Part shown: positions 1-9,274 of the stretch, piece by piece | Position numbering within the stretch: the stretch's first letter is position 1 | Layout: each line of letters begins with the position of its first letter | Source of the DNA: a virus | DNA length: 60,367 nt | IMG/VR virus record: IMGVR_UViG_3300036770_006786 | Coordinates: 1-60,367 of that record | Direction: 5' to 3' (one strand) | Position numbers and translations under genes: made by a program | The notes under the pieces: generated by a model | What the model saw: the letters and a program-made list of their open reading frames with translations, nothing else | The model's database searches: none | What the model was told of the DNA's origin: nothing

Positions 1-22
1 TATAATATTTTGAGGAACTAAA

Positions 23-337
23 ATGCCAATCGCACTAGGAAACGTAACAACATCGGCAGCCAACGTATATGTCAGCAATGGCAACACTGCCGTGACGTTC
101 CTGAGTCTTACAAACTACTCAGCAAGCAACGTCACTGCTAACTTATACGTAGTACCGTCAGGTGATACAGCCAGCAATCTCAATGTTACGTTGAGTGAGC
201 TCGATATCACTACCAAAGATACCTATCAGTTCTATGCTGCCAGCGAAAAACTCCTGCTCGGCAACGGTGATGCCATAGTGGTAGATGCATCCGCAGACAA
301 TGCTGTGAATGCTGTTGTAAGTTATACTTCAATCTAA
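23..337 (+). CDS. Small beta-rich virion-type protein, function unknown
   Basis: A 104-residue protein rich in Asn, Thr, Val and Ser, with no Cys, signal peptide or catalytic motif. Its style, with alternating polar and hydrophobic residues and repeats such as 'SNGNTAV', matches the fibre proteins downstream. It also resembles the 90-residue protein at 27927-28199, because both run through 'ANVYV/ANVY', then 'GNTxVT', then a short strand-rich body. A GAGGAA Shine-Dalgarno sequence lies about 7 bases before the ATG. It is followed within 3 bases by the next structural gene. I infer a small head- or tail-decorating protein; nothing in the sequence proves virion location. Confidence 0.55.
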   Translation: MPIALGNVTTSAANVYVSNGNTAVTFLSLTNYSASNVTANLYVVPSGDTASNLNVTLSELDITTKDTYQFYAASEKLLLGNGDAIVVDASADNAVNAVVSYTSI

Positions 338-339
338 CA

Positions 340-759
340 ATGGGTTATTTTGTCAAAAATCGCAAGTTCGTCAGCGGTAGTACCAGCATGGTAGTACCTG
401 CGGGGGATTCGGCGGATCGTCCAGCCGCACCGGTTTTTGGCAGTTTTCGTTATAACACAGAACTAGGCACATTGGAATTTTTCAATGGTACAGTGTTCAA
501 ACCTGTAGGCATAGCCGGCGAAGTAGACATCGTAGTAGATTCCTTTACTGGTGATGGTTCTACCCTGACATTTACTATGAGCGTAGAAGCCACAGATGCC
601 GAACAAGTTATCGTATTTGTGGGATCAATCTATCAGCAACCCACTACAACCTATTCTATCACTGGTATAAGCAACATAGACATCACATTTACTTCCGCAC
701 CACCAGTGGGCGAACCCATCAACATCATACACAATCTTGGTTCTACCATAGCCAGCTAG
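340..759 (+). CDS. Short tail-fibre-like structural protein
   Basis: A 139-residue protein with two modules also found in the large fibre gene that follows. Residues about 20-57 contain 'ADRPAAPVFGSFRYN' and a strand pair ending in 'FNGTVFKPVG', the form seen as 'RPSSPETGAMRFN...WDGAQWEVVG' in the 669-residue protein. Residues about 65-135 match the segment that there begins 'NGDGSTATFTL' and ends near a 'DTIDVRF'-like strand. It therefore looks like a free-standing copy of the C-terminal modules of a long fibre. It could be a fibre tip, collar or decoration protein. No SD is obvious before the ATG, so translation may be coupled to the preceding gene. Confidence 0.6.
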   Translation: MGYFVKNRKFVSGSTSMVVPAGDSADRPAAPVFGSFRYNTELGTLEFFNGTVFKPVGIAGEVDIVVDSFTGDGSTLTFTMSVEATDAEQVIVFVGSIYQQPTTTYSITGISNIDITFTSAPPVGEPINIIHNLGSTIAS

Positions 760-763
760 ACCC

Positions 764-771
764 TATAAATA
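764..771 (+). promoter_or_regulatory. T4-type late promoter element TATAAATA
   Basis: This is a perfect match to the T4 late -10 element, 19 bases before the ATG of the 669-residue fibre gene, in a short gap that also holds an AAAGGG-type SD. T4 late genes are read by RNA polymerase carrying gp55 and gp33, which recognises TATAAATA. That this phage has equivalents is inferred. Confidence 0.75.
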
Positions 772-790
772 CTCTACTAAAGGGTGATCG

Positions 791-2800
791 ATGGCAATAG
801 CACGAGTTTCCGGCAACATCCTGCAGGACAATCTGCAGAGAGGGGCCAATCTAAGCATACAAGGCAATCTGGCTTACTTTGACGTGACCAACGATCGCGT
901 GGGTATCAACACATCGGATACTACACATGATCTCACAGTCAACGGAAATCTCTTAGCTGGCAATATCACCATTGACATTGATACTGTAAGCGGCGCAGGA
1001 GACATCACGATCTCTCCCACAGGAAACATTCTAGTTTCCAATGTAAACATCAATGATCTAGCAGATCCAGTACAGGCGCAAGATGCAGCCACAAAAAATT
1101 ATGTGGATACTGCACTGAGCTCAATCTTTACCTTTGAAGACGATGCCCTCAACACCACAACAGTGGCCGATGGCGATACTGTGCAGATGTTGGGCACAGC
1201 CAATGAAGTGGATGTGGTAGTTGGCAACCTATCAGTGACATTTGGATTGCCAGATGACGTCACCATTGGCAATACCATTACCGTGGTTGGCAATGTAGAT
1301 GCCGCCAACATAACATCTTCTGGAAATATCACAGCCATCGGAAATATTGAAGGTGGTAATATCATATCTGATGGTGCTGTTATTGGTAATGTTGAAATTT
1401 CAGGTAATCTTACTGTGAATAATCTCACAGTGGTTGAATTATTGCAAGGCAACAATGTCAGTATCAGCAACACTATCAGTGCCACCGGAAATATCACTGG
1501 TGGTAATCTCATATCAAATTCTGCAATAGAAGGCCTGACTGCTACGATCACAGGGAATACCAGTGTTGGTAATCTTGTGATTGATTCTACTGTAGCCAAT
1601 GCAGTGCTCTATACAGATGCCGATAAAAATATTTCCACCAGTTCAAATTTAGAGTTTGATGGTAATGTATTGGTCCTAACTGGTACAGCAAATATTTCTG
1701 CCAATGTCAATGCTGGTAACATCAATACCAGTGGTAATATCACTGCTACGGGTAATATCCAAGGCGGCAACATTATTTCTGATGGCGCAGTGATTGGCAA
1801 TGTTGAAATTTCTGGAAATCTTGTAGTAAACAATCTCACTGTGGTCGAATTGTTTGAAGGAAACAACGTCAGTGTCAGCAATACTATCAGTGCTACGGGA
1901 AACATCACAGGCGGCAACGTCATCAGCAATGCGCTGACTTCAACTGCTAATCTAGAGATCACTAGCACAGATCCCGACAGCTTACTGTTTACAGATGCAA
2001 CAGGGTTGGTAATCACTGATGCCAATCTCACATTTGATGGGTCTGATTTAGTATTGATTGGGTCAGCTAACATCGACAATGTTCGCATAGATGGAACAGA
2101 TATATCAAGCGATGCTAATCTTGGCATCTCCACAGCCAACGACGGTAATCTAGTTTTCACGATTGACGGGGATGGAATTACCAGTTTTGTGAGCACTACG
2201 AGCCTTACGATACCGGTGGGTAATACAGCACAGCGTCCTTCTAGCCCTGAAACTGGTGCCATGCGTTTCAACACAGCTATCACGCAGGTAGAAGTATGGG
2301 ATGGAGCACAGTGGGAAGTAGTGGGCAGCGACTTTGTTTCAATAACCAATCAAACCATCAACGGAGATGGATCCACAGCTACTTTCACCCTTGATGAAAG
2401 CACCACAGCGGCAGCTATCATCGTGGCCACAAACGGTGTGGTCCAACAGCCTGGAGTAGCCTATACTGTGACAGGCAATTCCATAACATTTGCTGAAGCA
2501 CCTCAGATTTCTGATACTATAGATGTGCGATTTACTGCGGCAGTGACTTATGTAAATTCCATCACGAACCTGTCAGGCAATGCAGAAATCACGGTGACTG
2601 ATCCTGGAGTGGCCAACATCGCTACTTGCGATAGCCTGCAACTGCCCAGTTATACCGTAGCATCAGCAGCCAATATCACCACACCTGCAGCCGGCCAGAT
2701 CATCTATGTCTCTAACGGAGATTCAGGAAATCCTTGTCTAGCGGTCTACAGCGGCGGGGCTTGGAAGCGTGTGAGCCTAGGCGCAAATATATCCGCATAG
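791..2800 (+). CDS. Long tail-fibre / adhesin protein with GNITGGN repeats
   Basis: A 669-residue structural protein built from short beta repeats of the form '(A/T)TGNITGGN(I/L)', typical of trimeric fibre shafts in T4-like cyanophages. In order it has: an N-terminal 'GNILQDNLQRGANLSIQGNL' attachment-like region; a module at about 90-165 ('DDALNTTTVADGDTVQMLG' and following) that is nearly duplicated in the next gene; the repeat shaft at about 165-450; a 'RPSSPETGAMRFN...AQWEVVG' module at about 482-513; an 'NGDGSTATFTL' module; and a C-terminal '(I/V)YVSNGDSG...GGAWKRVS' strand pair. It carries no obvious receptor-binding enzyme domain. Late promoter at 764-771. The two long minus-strand ORFs inside it are codon-bias shadows. 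Confidence 0.8.
   Translation: MAIARVSGNILQDNLQRGANLSIQGNLAYFDVTNDRVGINTSDTTHDLTVNGNLLAGNITIDIDTVSGAGDITISPTGNILVSNVNINDLADPVQAQDAATKNYVDTALSSIFTFEDDALNTTTVADGDTVQMLGTANEVDVVVGNLSVTFGLPDDVTIGNTITVVGNVDAANITSSGNITAIGNIEGGNIISDGAVIGNVEISGNLTVNNLTVVELLQGNNVSISNTISATGNITGGNLISNSAIEGLTATITGNTSVGNLVIDSTVANAVLYTDADKNISTSSNLEFDGNVLVLTGTANISANVNAGNINTSGNITATGNIQGGNIISDGAVIGNVEISGNLVVNNLTVVELFEGNNVSVSNTISATGNITGGNVISNALTSTANLEITSTDPDSLLFTDATGLVITDANLTFDGSDLVLIGSANIDNVRIDGTDISSDANLGISTANDGNLVFTIDGDGITSFVSTTSLTIPVGNTAQRPSSPETGAMRFNTAITQVEVWDGAQWEVVGSDFVSITNQTINGDGSTATFTLDESTTAAAIIVATNGVVQQPGVAYTVTGNSITFAEAPQISDTIDVRFTAAVTYVNSITNLSGNAEITVTDPGVANIATCDSLQLPSYTVASAANITTPAAGQIIYVSNGDSGNPCLAVYSGGAWKRVSLGANISA
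1060..1281 (+). repeat. Direct repeat of a fibre-coding module, copy 1 (approximate ends)
   Basis: DNA coding 'ADPVQAQDAATKNYVD' through 'LPDDVTIGNT' is closely repeated at about 3420-3643 in the next fibre gene. Long stretches, including the codons for 'TTTVADGDTVQMLGTANEV', are almost the same apart from synonymous changes. The pattern suggests gene conversion or module shuffling between neighbouring fibres. Confidence 0.7.
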
Positions 2801-2822
2801 AAACAAAAATTAGCCCCACTGG

Positions 2823-2828
2823 TAAATA
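2823..2828 (+). promoter_or_regulatory. Late-type promoter core (GGTAAATA)
   Basis: A TAAATA core lies 26 bases before the ATG of the 1154-residue fibre gene in a 54-base gap. It is a relaxed match to TATAAATA, but the same GGTAAATA form recurs before gp13 and gp16 in this window. Confidence 0.5.
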
Positions 2829-2854
2829 TAATCATAAGCGGAGACCAGTGAAAA

Positions 2855-5800
2855 ATGGCCATTACCAGAATCAAGAATAACCAGATTACCGATGCGTCAG
2901 CCGGTAATATCTACGTAGGTGTAAACGCAGCCTCTAAACTGCAGGACTACTCTATCACGTCAGCTAAGATCGCGAATGATCTTACCTACAACTCCAGCCT
3001 TACTATCACGGGCAACCTTACAGTACAAGGTAATACCACTCAGATTGATACCACGAACCTGGTTGTTGAAGATCCAATCTTCATCCTGGCATCGGAGCAA
3101 ACTGGCACACCCGCACTAGACATTGGTTTCATTGGTGAACGTGGAGACGAAGACAACATAACTTTTATCTGGGACGAATCAGCAGATACTTTTGTCACTG
3201 CATTTACCACAGATCTAGTCACAAACACTACAGTCACTATCTCCAGCTTCGCAGACTTCAAAGCCAACAACATCGTAGCTAATGGTACCTTCCAGGCCAA
3301 CGGTACTTCCACCCTAATTGGTAATACCACGATGGGCAATCTTGAAGTTGAAGCCAACAAAGTTATTATCGTAGGTGCCGGTTCTACCACAGATTTCAAT
3401 CTTATCAATCTGTCAAACGTAGCAGATCCTGTTGGCGCACAAGACGTCGCCACAAAAAATTATGTTGACTCATCACTGAGCTCGATCTTTACACTAGAAG
3501 ATGACGCTACAAACACCACAACAGTGGCCGATGGCGATACAGTACAGATGCTGGGAACAGCCAACGAAGTTGATGTTGTTGTTGGCAACCTGTCAGTGAC
3601 ATTTGGCCTGCCCGATGATGTCACGATTGGCAACACACTGACAGTAACAGACGAAGTCAACGCCACAGGTAATATCTCCGGTGCTAATTTGGCTATCGTT
3701 GATGCTATCACAGCTGGCACTACTATTGTTGCCACAGGCAATATCACAGGTGGAAACATTGACACTGGTGGTCAGATTATCGCAACAGGCAATATCACAG
3801 GTGCAAATCTTGATATTGGTAATGGAATCACAGCCGGAACTACAATCGTAGCAGTTGGCAATATTGATGGCGATAACCTCAATGCCTCTAACGCTATTAC
3901 TGCAGGAACAACAATTGATGCTGTAGGCAATATTACCGGTGGAAATATCATAACCACAGGTGTAGTACAGACCGGTACACTAGAAACCACAGGCAATGCC
4001 TTGATTGGTGGCAACCTTGTAGTACAAGGCAACATCACATACATCAACATTGACGACTTGCGTGTTGAAGATCCTATCATCATACTTGGTACAGGACCCA
4101 ACGGAGCGCCTCTCACAGTAAACGACGGTAAAGATCGTGGTGTATTCATGGAATACTATACCACTGGTCTTGGCAACGCATTTATGGGTTGGGACAACTC
4201 AACCGGCAATATGGTCATTGCCAATGATGCTTATTTCACAGGCAATGACGTAGTTGGTATCAACGCTTACGGTACACTGGAAGTTGGCAACGTCTACGGC
4301 GAATCTGCTGTGTTTGTTGGCAATGTTGATTGCGGCAATCTAAACAGTGCAGGTGCCGTGATTGGCAACGTAGAAATCACAGGCAATTTGGAACTCGGTA
4401 ATCTTTCAGTCACAGGAGTGATTGATGCTACTGGAAACATCACTGGTGGAAATCTAGTTACCAGCAATCTAGTCAGCGGCGCTAATGTACAAGCTACATC
4501 GCTTACTGCTAATCGTGTAGTATATGTAGGTGCCGATAGTTATCTAGTAGATTCTGCTAACTTTACATTTGATGGTACAAATGCTAATCTGCAAGGCCAG
4601 ATGATCATTGATAATTTCACGATCGATGGTACCAGTATCACATCCGATGCAAACCTCACAATCACATCGAGTTCCGACGGTAATGTAGATATCACACCAA
4701 ACGGTACTGGTGTAGTCAATATTGACAACATTACTATAGCTGACAACACTATTGGCTCGAGCACTGGTAACATCGTGGTTGATCCTTCGGCCAACATCGT
4801 ACTGCCAGATGAAACAGCCAGCGCAGTATTATATTTGACAGCAGACAAAGAAGTACAAACAGATGCTAATCTTACCTATAATGGCACCAATGTACAACTA
4901 CTCAACGGCAATATTGGTGTAGGCGACGCTGTAGCCAATGTATTTGTTACCAACGAAGGTATCCAGGGCACAGGAACATTGGTGATCAACCAAGATTCCA
5001 GCGATGTAGACTTTGCCGTCAACGGTGATACTAATGCCAACATCTTCTACATCGATGCTGGCACAGAGACGGCTAGCTTTGGTAATGCCACGCAGACCAC
5101 AGGTGCTATCGTAGCGTTCAATACCAATAGTTCAATCTTGGTACCTGTGGGTAATTCGGCCACACGTCCTTCAGGTGTCACAGGTATGGTTCGATTCAAT
5201 ACCACACTAGACAGCCTGGAATTCTATGACGCAGACTCGTGGGTATCAGCTGGTACGGTGTTTACAGTTATTGACAGTGAAGTGTTCAACGGAGATGGAT
5301 CCACAGTGGCATTCACACTGGGTTCTGATCAGACCACAGACTCGTGTATCGTTTCAATCAACGGTGTGGTACAGATTCCTGTTGTAGCTTATGCTGTTTC
5401 TGGCAACGTGATGACATTCACAGAAGCTCCGCTGAGCCAAGACGTGATCGAGGTACGTGAGATTACCACTACAGTCACAGTCAAAGCCATCTCTAACTCT
5501 ACAGGTAATGCTATTATTGAAGTTGAAGATACCAGTTCAAATGTTTATATCACTGGTAATGTCACACCCACATCTAATGTGGCATTCAATCTTGGTAGTG
5601 ACACTAATAGATTCAATGAATTGTTCCTGGCAGGTGGATCAATCACTCTAGGCAACATCATCCTCAAGAACGAAACTGGCAACACTTTGGCGTTCTACGG
5701 TCCAGATGGTACAACACCAGGTACGCTGAGTTCCAACAACGTGGATACCACAACTATTGCCAATGGAACATCTAATGTCAGTTGCGCAACCAGTAATGGT

Positions 5801-6319
5801 AATGTCAACGTCAACGTGGGCGGCGCCGGTATAGTAAACTTCAATGCAAACGGTATTGACAATCTACTGTCCAACGGCGTTGGTAATATTGGTACATCTT
5901 CTAGCTACTTCAATACCATATTTGCCAAAGCCACATCAGCACAGTACGCTGACTTGGCAGAGATGTACGAAGCAGATGCTGCCTACGAACCTGGCACAGT
6001 ACTGTGCTTTGGTGGCGCTAAAGAAGTCACATTGTGTAGCCAAGCAGATTGCACCCGTGTAGCAGGCGTGGTATCTACCAACCCCAGCTACTTGATGAAC
6101 TCAGGCCAGACCGGCGACAACGTGGTAGCAGTAGCTCTGCAAGGTCGTGTGCCCTGTCGAGTGACCGGAACTGTCCGCAAAGGAGACCTCATAGTGTCAA
6201 CAGGCGACGGTCGTGGCCGTGCTAACAACGATGCCCGAGTTGGTACTGTGATTGGTAAAGCTCTCGCAGACTTTGACGGTGCAGACGGGGTGATAGAGGT
6301 CGTTGTAGGACGGGTCTAA
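2855..6319 (+). CDS. Very long tail-fibre protein with C-terminal chaperone-like domain
   Basis: At 1154 residues this is the largest protein in the window. It carries two copies of a T4-like cyanophage fibre module with the core 'VEDPIxIL...GERGD/KDRG...WD(E/N)S' (about residues 60-115 and 395-460). Many '(A)TGNITGGN' shaft repeats and the duplicated 'TTTVADGDTVQMLG' module follow. A 'RPSGVTGMVRFN...ADSWVSAG' module sits at about 770-800. The last ~150 residues start near 'SNGVGNIGTSSSYFN', continue 'KATSAQYADLAEMYEAD' and end 'GVIEVVVGRV'. That C-terminal domain recurs in the 227-residue protein at 9275. It resembles C-terminal intramolecular-chaperone domains of phage fibres; self-cleavage is possible but not shown. 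A strong terminator follows. Confidence 0.8.
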   Translation: MAITRIKNNQITDASAGNIYVGVNAASKLQDYSITSAKIANDLTYNSSLTITGNLTVQGNTTQIDTTNLVVEDPIFILASEQTGTPALDIGFIGERGDEDNITFIWDESADTFVTAFTTDLVTNTTVTISSFADFKANNIVANGTFQANGTSTLIGNTTMGNLEVEANKVIIVGAGSTTDFNLINLSNVADPVGAQDVATKNYVDSSLSSIFTLEDDATNTTTVADGDTVQMLGTANEVDVVVGNLSVTFGLPDDVTIGNTLTVTDEVNATGNISGANLAIVDAITAGTTIVATGNITGGNIDTGGQIIATGNITGANLDIGNGITAGTTIVAVGNIDGDNLNASNAITAGTTIDAVGNITGGNIITTGVVQTGTLETTGNALIGGNLVVQGNITYINIDDLRVEDPIIILGTGPNGAPLTVNDGKDRGVFMEYYTTGLGNAFMGWDNSTGNMVIANDAYFTGNDVVGINAYGTLEVGNVYGESAVFVGNVDCGNLNSAGAVIGNVEITGNLELGNLSVTGVIDATGNITGGNLVTSNLVSGANVQATSLTANRVVYVGADSYLVDSANFTFDGTNANLQGQMIIDNFTIDGTSITSDANLTITSSSDGNVDITPNGTGVVNIDNITIADNTIGSSTGNIVVDPSANIVLPDETASAVLYLTADKEVQTDANLTYNGTNVQLLNGNIGVGDAVANVFVTNEGIQGTGTLVINQDSSDVDFAVNGDTNANIFYIDAGTETASFGNATQTTGAIVAFNTNSSILVPVGNSATRPSGVTGMVRFNTTLDSLEFYDADSWVSAGTVFTVIDSEVFNGDGSTVAFTLGSDQTTDSCIVSINGVVQIPVVAYAVSGNVMTFTEAPLSQDVIEVREITTTVTVKAISNSTGNAIIEVEDTSSNVYITGNVTPTSNVAFNLGSDTNRFNELFLAGGSITLGNIILKNETGNTLAFYGPDGTTPGTLSSNNVDTTTIANGTSNVSCATSNGNVNVNVGGAGIVNFNANGIDNLLSNGVGNIGTSSSYFNTIFAKATSAQYADLAEMYEADAAYEPGTVLCFGGAKEVTLCSQADCTRVAGVVSTNPSYLMNSGQTGDNVVAVALQGRVPCRVTGTVRKGDLIVSTGDGRGRANNDARVGTVIGKALADFDGADGVIEVVVGRV
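3420..3643 (+). repeat. Direct repeat of a fibre-coding module, copy 2 (approximate ends)
   Basis: Second copy of the module at about 1060-1281, in frame in the next fibre gene and coding the same 'KNYVD', 'TTTVADGDTVQMLG' and 'LPDDVTIGNT' segments. Confidence 0.7.
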
Positions 6320-6336
6320 TCCTGTACAGCTCGCAG

Positions 6337-6367
6337 AAAATAGGGCCCTGATTGGCCCTATTTTTTT
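6337..6367 (+). terminator. Intrinsic terminator after the 1154-residue fibre gene
   Basis: The stem AAAATAGGGCC pairs with GGCCCTATTTT around a six-base loop (CTGATT) and runs into a row of seven T. It lies 18 bases after the fibre stop codon and just before the late promoter of the next fibre gene. Confidence 0.9.
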
Positions 6368-6368
6368 C

Positions 6369-6376
6369 CATAAATA
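6369..6376 (+). promoter_or_regulatory. Late-type promoter CATAAATA
   Basis: Starts two bases after the T-tract of the terminator and 21 bases before the next fibre ATG. It therefore restarts transcription immediately after termination. Confidence 0.65.
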
Positions 6377-6397
6377 TGCATAACTTCTGGAAAATAA

Positions 6398-9250
6398 ATG
6401 GGACTTACTAGACCTCGTGCTTATCAGATCTTTGACTTAGATTACAAACAATCTGTCAGAGTAATAACAACCACCGACGTCACGATCACGGGTGGCGCAC
6501 CTAGCTCTGTTGATGGAGTATCTCTGTCTGCCGGCGATCGAATACTAGTGGCAGGACAGAGCACAGGATCTCAAAACGGTCTCTACCAAGTCAGTGTGTT
6601 AGGCACTGGCAGCAATGGTACTTGGATTAGATCAGTAGACGGTAACGAAACCGGCGAAATAGATGCTGGCATGATCGTGATGGTCACTGAGGGTGAGGTG
6701 TACAAAGACACACAGTGGAAACTCACGACCAACGACCCCATAGTAATCGGCACCACTGCTTTAGTATTTGAACAGAATTCAGCGTTTGCTTTTGGCAACA
6801 TCTATGCCAACGGTACCGCGGTGTTGGCAGACATAGTAGGTGACACAGTCACGTTCACTCCTGCCAACAATCTCATCATAACTGGTAACGCTACATCCGA
6901 TACTATCACGTTTGAAGTAAGTCAGAGCCCTAGCTTCACCGGAACTCTTGACGTCACCGGCAACATCACAGGCGGCAATGTCAGTACCGCAGGAACCATC
7001 ACCGGTACCGGCAACATCACAGGTGGCAATATTGATACAGCAGGCCAGGCCAATGTAGGCACGCTTACAGTCAATGGCGGATCGACATTTACTGGTAATC
7101 TATTGCCATCGGCTAACGTCACATACAATCTTGGTAGTCCTACACAACGATGGAATGAGATATTCCTAGCAGCCAACACCATTGATATCGGTGGTGCCAC
7201 GATCTCTGCCGATCTCGTCACAGGCAGTCTCATACTCACAGGACCAGATGGCGCTGAATTTATCCTGTCGGGTAGCGATGCTGACAACGCATTGGGTGCG
7301 TTTGGTTTTGTCAGTGCCGGAAACACAGAACCTGCAACCAGCACCACAACAGGTGCGATCACTTCGGCAGGCGGCCTGGGAGTGGCCGGCAATATCTATG
7401 CCGGTGGATTGTTAGAAGTCACTGGTAACATTACAGGCGGTAATCTCATTACCACTGGAACAATCACAGGCAATCTCGCGGGTACTGCCAACGTCGCTAA
7501 CTATGTCTACGTCACAGAATCGCCTGACGATAATGTCACTTACAACATACCCTATCTCAGTCCTTCGGGCACAGCCAATGCACCTAGGTCCGTGTATTCT
7601 GACGCCACTGGTATCACATTCAATCCCAGCACCAACACATTGACAGTGAGTATAGGTGCCATCACCACGATCAGTGCCAGCACTATCACAGTAGGCACGC
7701 TCAATGCCACTGTCGCCATAGACTTAGCAGACGATGACATCCTGAGATTCGGTACCAGTGATGACTGGGAGATGTATCACACCGCCGGCGGTGACAACCG
7801 GATGGATCTCAATACTGGCAATCTGGTTATCCGTGATGATGGCACTGTAGGCGATCCTACCAGATTCACATTTGTTCGTACCACCGGCGCCTTTACTGCC
7901 ACTGGCAATGTCACTGGTGGAAATCTTACCACGGCTGGCCGCGTGGATGCCACGGGCAATGTCACGGGCGGAAATCTTACCACGGCTGGCCAAGTCACGG
8001 CCACAGGCAACATCACCGGTGGCAACGTCATAGCCACCACGGCCGTGGATCTCGCCGACAGCGTGGATCTACGGTTTGGATCCAGCGACGACGTAGAGTT
8101 CTATTTTAGTGGGCTGTTCAACTTTTTTGTCACACAATTAGCAAACACCGTGAAATCATGGGATATCTACGGCAATAATGGTAGCAATCTGATTGCCAGT
8201 TTCTCGCAATCAGGAAATCTCCAAGCCACTGGCAATATCACAGGTGGTAATTTGCTCACGGCTGGTGCTGTAGAATCTTCTACTCTGACCACTTCTGGCA
8301 ATGCCATAATTGGTGGTGATCTCACAGTGAATGGCAATACTGTCTACGTCAACATCACTGACCTCAATGTGCAAGATCCTATCATTGGTCTAGGCCGTGG
8401 GGAGAACAATGCACCTCTCACGTCGGATGATGGCAAAGATCGTGGCGAACAACTGTGGTATTACACTGACGCAGAAAAATCCGCGTTTATTGGTTATGAC
8501 AACTCTGCTGACAAACTCATAGCTGCCCTAGATGTCACGCTGTCAAACGAGATAGTCACAGTCAACTCTTACGGTAACTTTGTTGTTGGTGGATTAGAAG
8601 CAGCCACCGGTTCATTCACTGGCAATGTTGACACAGGCAATATTTCTGGCACCACAGGAACATTTACCAATGTAGCAGGCACACTTACAACTGCCGCACA
8701 ACCTAACATCACTTCAGTTGGCACCTTGTCATCACTCACAGTTACCGCTAATGTCACAGGTGGCAATCTAGACACAGCAGGTCAAATAGTTGCTACTGGC
8801 AACGTCAGCGGATCTACATTGATAGCCAGTGGCAATATTGTAGTTCAGTCAAGACAACAAGTCAAATTTTACGATACCGACAATAGCAATTTTATTTCTT
8901 TACGGGCACCAAACGCACTCACAGGTGATTATGTACTGACATTGCCTACTGGATACGGTAATGCTGATCAGGTACTAAGCACTAACGGTGCAGGTACACT
9001 GACTTGGGTAGATCAAAGTGGCGGGGGCGGTGGAAGTTCGGCCACAAGTTATCCTAATAGCACAGTTTCGCCGGTTCCAGGATCCACTGGCAATTTTGAT
9101 CTCAGTTATAACTTTGTGCAAACTTCACAAGAAGTTCCTTTTGAAACATCAGCCACAGACGCATTTGGTGTGAACCTAGGCGAAGTCTATAGCATGATGG
9201 ACCCAGGTGGCGAAGTGTTAGAGCCGGTAGATCTTGGTGTACTAACCTAA
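6398..9250 (+). CDS. Long tail-fibre protein
   Basis: A 950-residue modular fibre. Its N-terminus (about 1-130) differs from the neighbours: it begins 'MGLTRPRAYQIFDLDYKQSVR' and contains a 'GDRILVAGQSTGSQNGLYQV' strand set, a form found in the baseplate-proximal part of many phage fibres. A shaft of 'TGNITGGN(L/V)' repeats follows, then two segments 'LRFGSSDD(V/W)E(F/M)Y', and one 'VQDPIIGLGRGE...DDGKDRGE...GYDNSAD' module shared with the previous gene. A 'TSVGTLSSLTVT' strand and a Gly/Ser linker (about 873-880) precede a unique C-terminus ending 'EPVDLGVLT'. It lacks the C-terminal 'YADLAEMY' domain of the previous fibre, which the next gene carries separately. Confidence 0.8.
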   Translation: MGLTRPRAYQIFDLDYKQSVRVITTTDVTITGGAPSSVDGVSLSAGDRILVAGQSTGSQNGLYQVSVLGTGSNGTWIRSVDGNETGEIDAGMIVMVTEGEVYKDTQWKLTTNDPIVIGTTALVFEQNSAFAFGNIYANGTAVLADIVGDTVTFTPANNLIITGNATSDTITFEVSQSPSFTGTLDVTGNITGGNVSTAGTITGTGNITGGNIDTAGQANVGTLTVNGGSTFTGNLLPSANVTYNLGSPTQRWNEIFLAANTIDIGGATISADLVTGSLILTGPDGAEFILSGSDADNALGAFGFVSAGNTEPATSTTTGAITSAGGLGVAGNIYAGGLLEVTGNITGGNLITTGTITGNLAGTANVANYVYVTESPDDNVTYNIPYLSPSGTANAPRSVYSDATGITFNPSTNTLTVSIGAITTISASTITVGTLNATVAIDLADDDILRFGTSDDWEMYHTAGGDNRMDLNTGNLVIRDDGTVGDPTRFTFVRTTGAFTATGNVTGGNLTTAGRVDATGNVTGGNLTTAGQVTATGNITGGNVIATTAVDLADSVDLRFGSSDDVEFYFSGLFNFFVTQLANTVKSWDIYGNNGSNLIASFSQSGNLQATGNITGGNLLTAGAVESSTLTTSGNAIIGGDLTVNGNTVYVNITDLNVQDPIIGLGRGENNAPLTSDDGKDRGEQLWYYTDAEKSAFIGYDNSADKLIAALDVTLSNEIVTVNSYGNFVVGGLEAATGSFTGNVDTGNISGTTGTFTNVAGTLTTAAQPNITSVGTLSSLTVTANVTGGNLDTAGQIVATGNVSGSTLIASGNIVVQSRQQVKFYDTDNSNFISLRAPNALTGDYVLTLPTGYGNADQVLSTNGAGTLTWVDQSGGGGGSSATSYPNSTVSPVPGSTGNFDLSYNFVQTSQEVPFETSATDAFGVNLGEVYSMMDPGGEVLEPVDLGVLT

Positions 9251-9256
9251 TAAATA
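9249..9256 (+). promoter_or_regulatory. Late-type promoter AATAAATA overlapping a stop codon
   Basis: The first bases are part of the TAA stop of the preceding fibre gene. An AGGAG SD at 9264-9268 and the ATG at 9275 follow. Confidence 0.6.
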
Positions 9257-9274
9257 TACCAACAGGAGAATTCG

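Noticed and set aside
1-9. TATAATATT at the very start as a promoter for the first gene
   Set aside because: The window begins at this point, so no -35 or upstream context can be seen.
874-2349. Three long minus-strand open frames inside the 669-residue fibre gene
   Set aside because: They follow from the repeated Asn/Gly/Thr codons of the plus-strand fibre, have no start signals, and similar shadows occur in the other fibre genes.
791-9250. Short regularly spaced repeats that could suggest a CRISPR array
   Set aside because: They are in-frame codons for 'TGNITGGN' shaft repeats with irregular spacing and no conserved palindromic unit.
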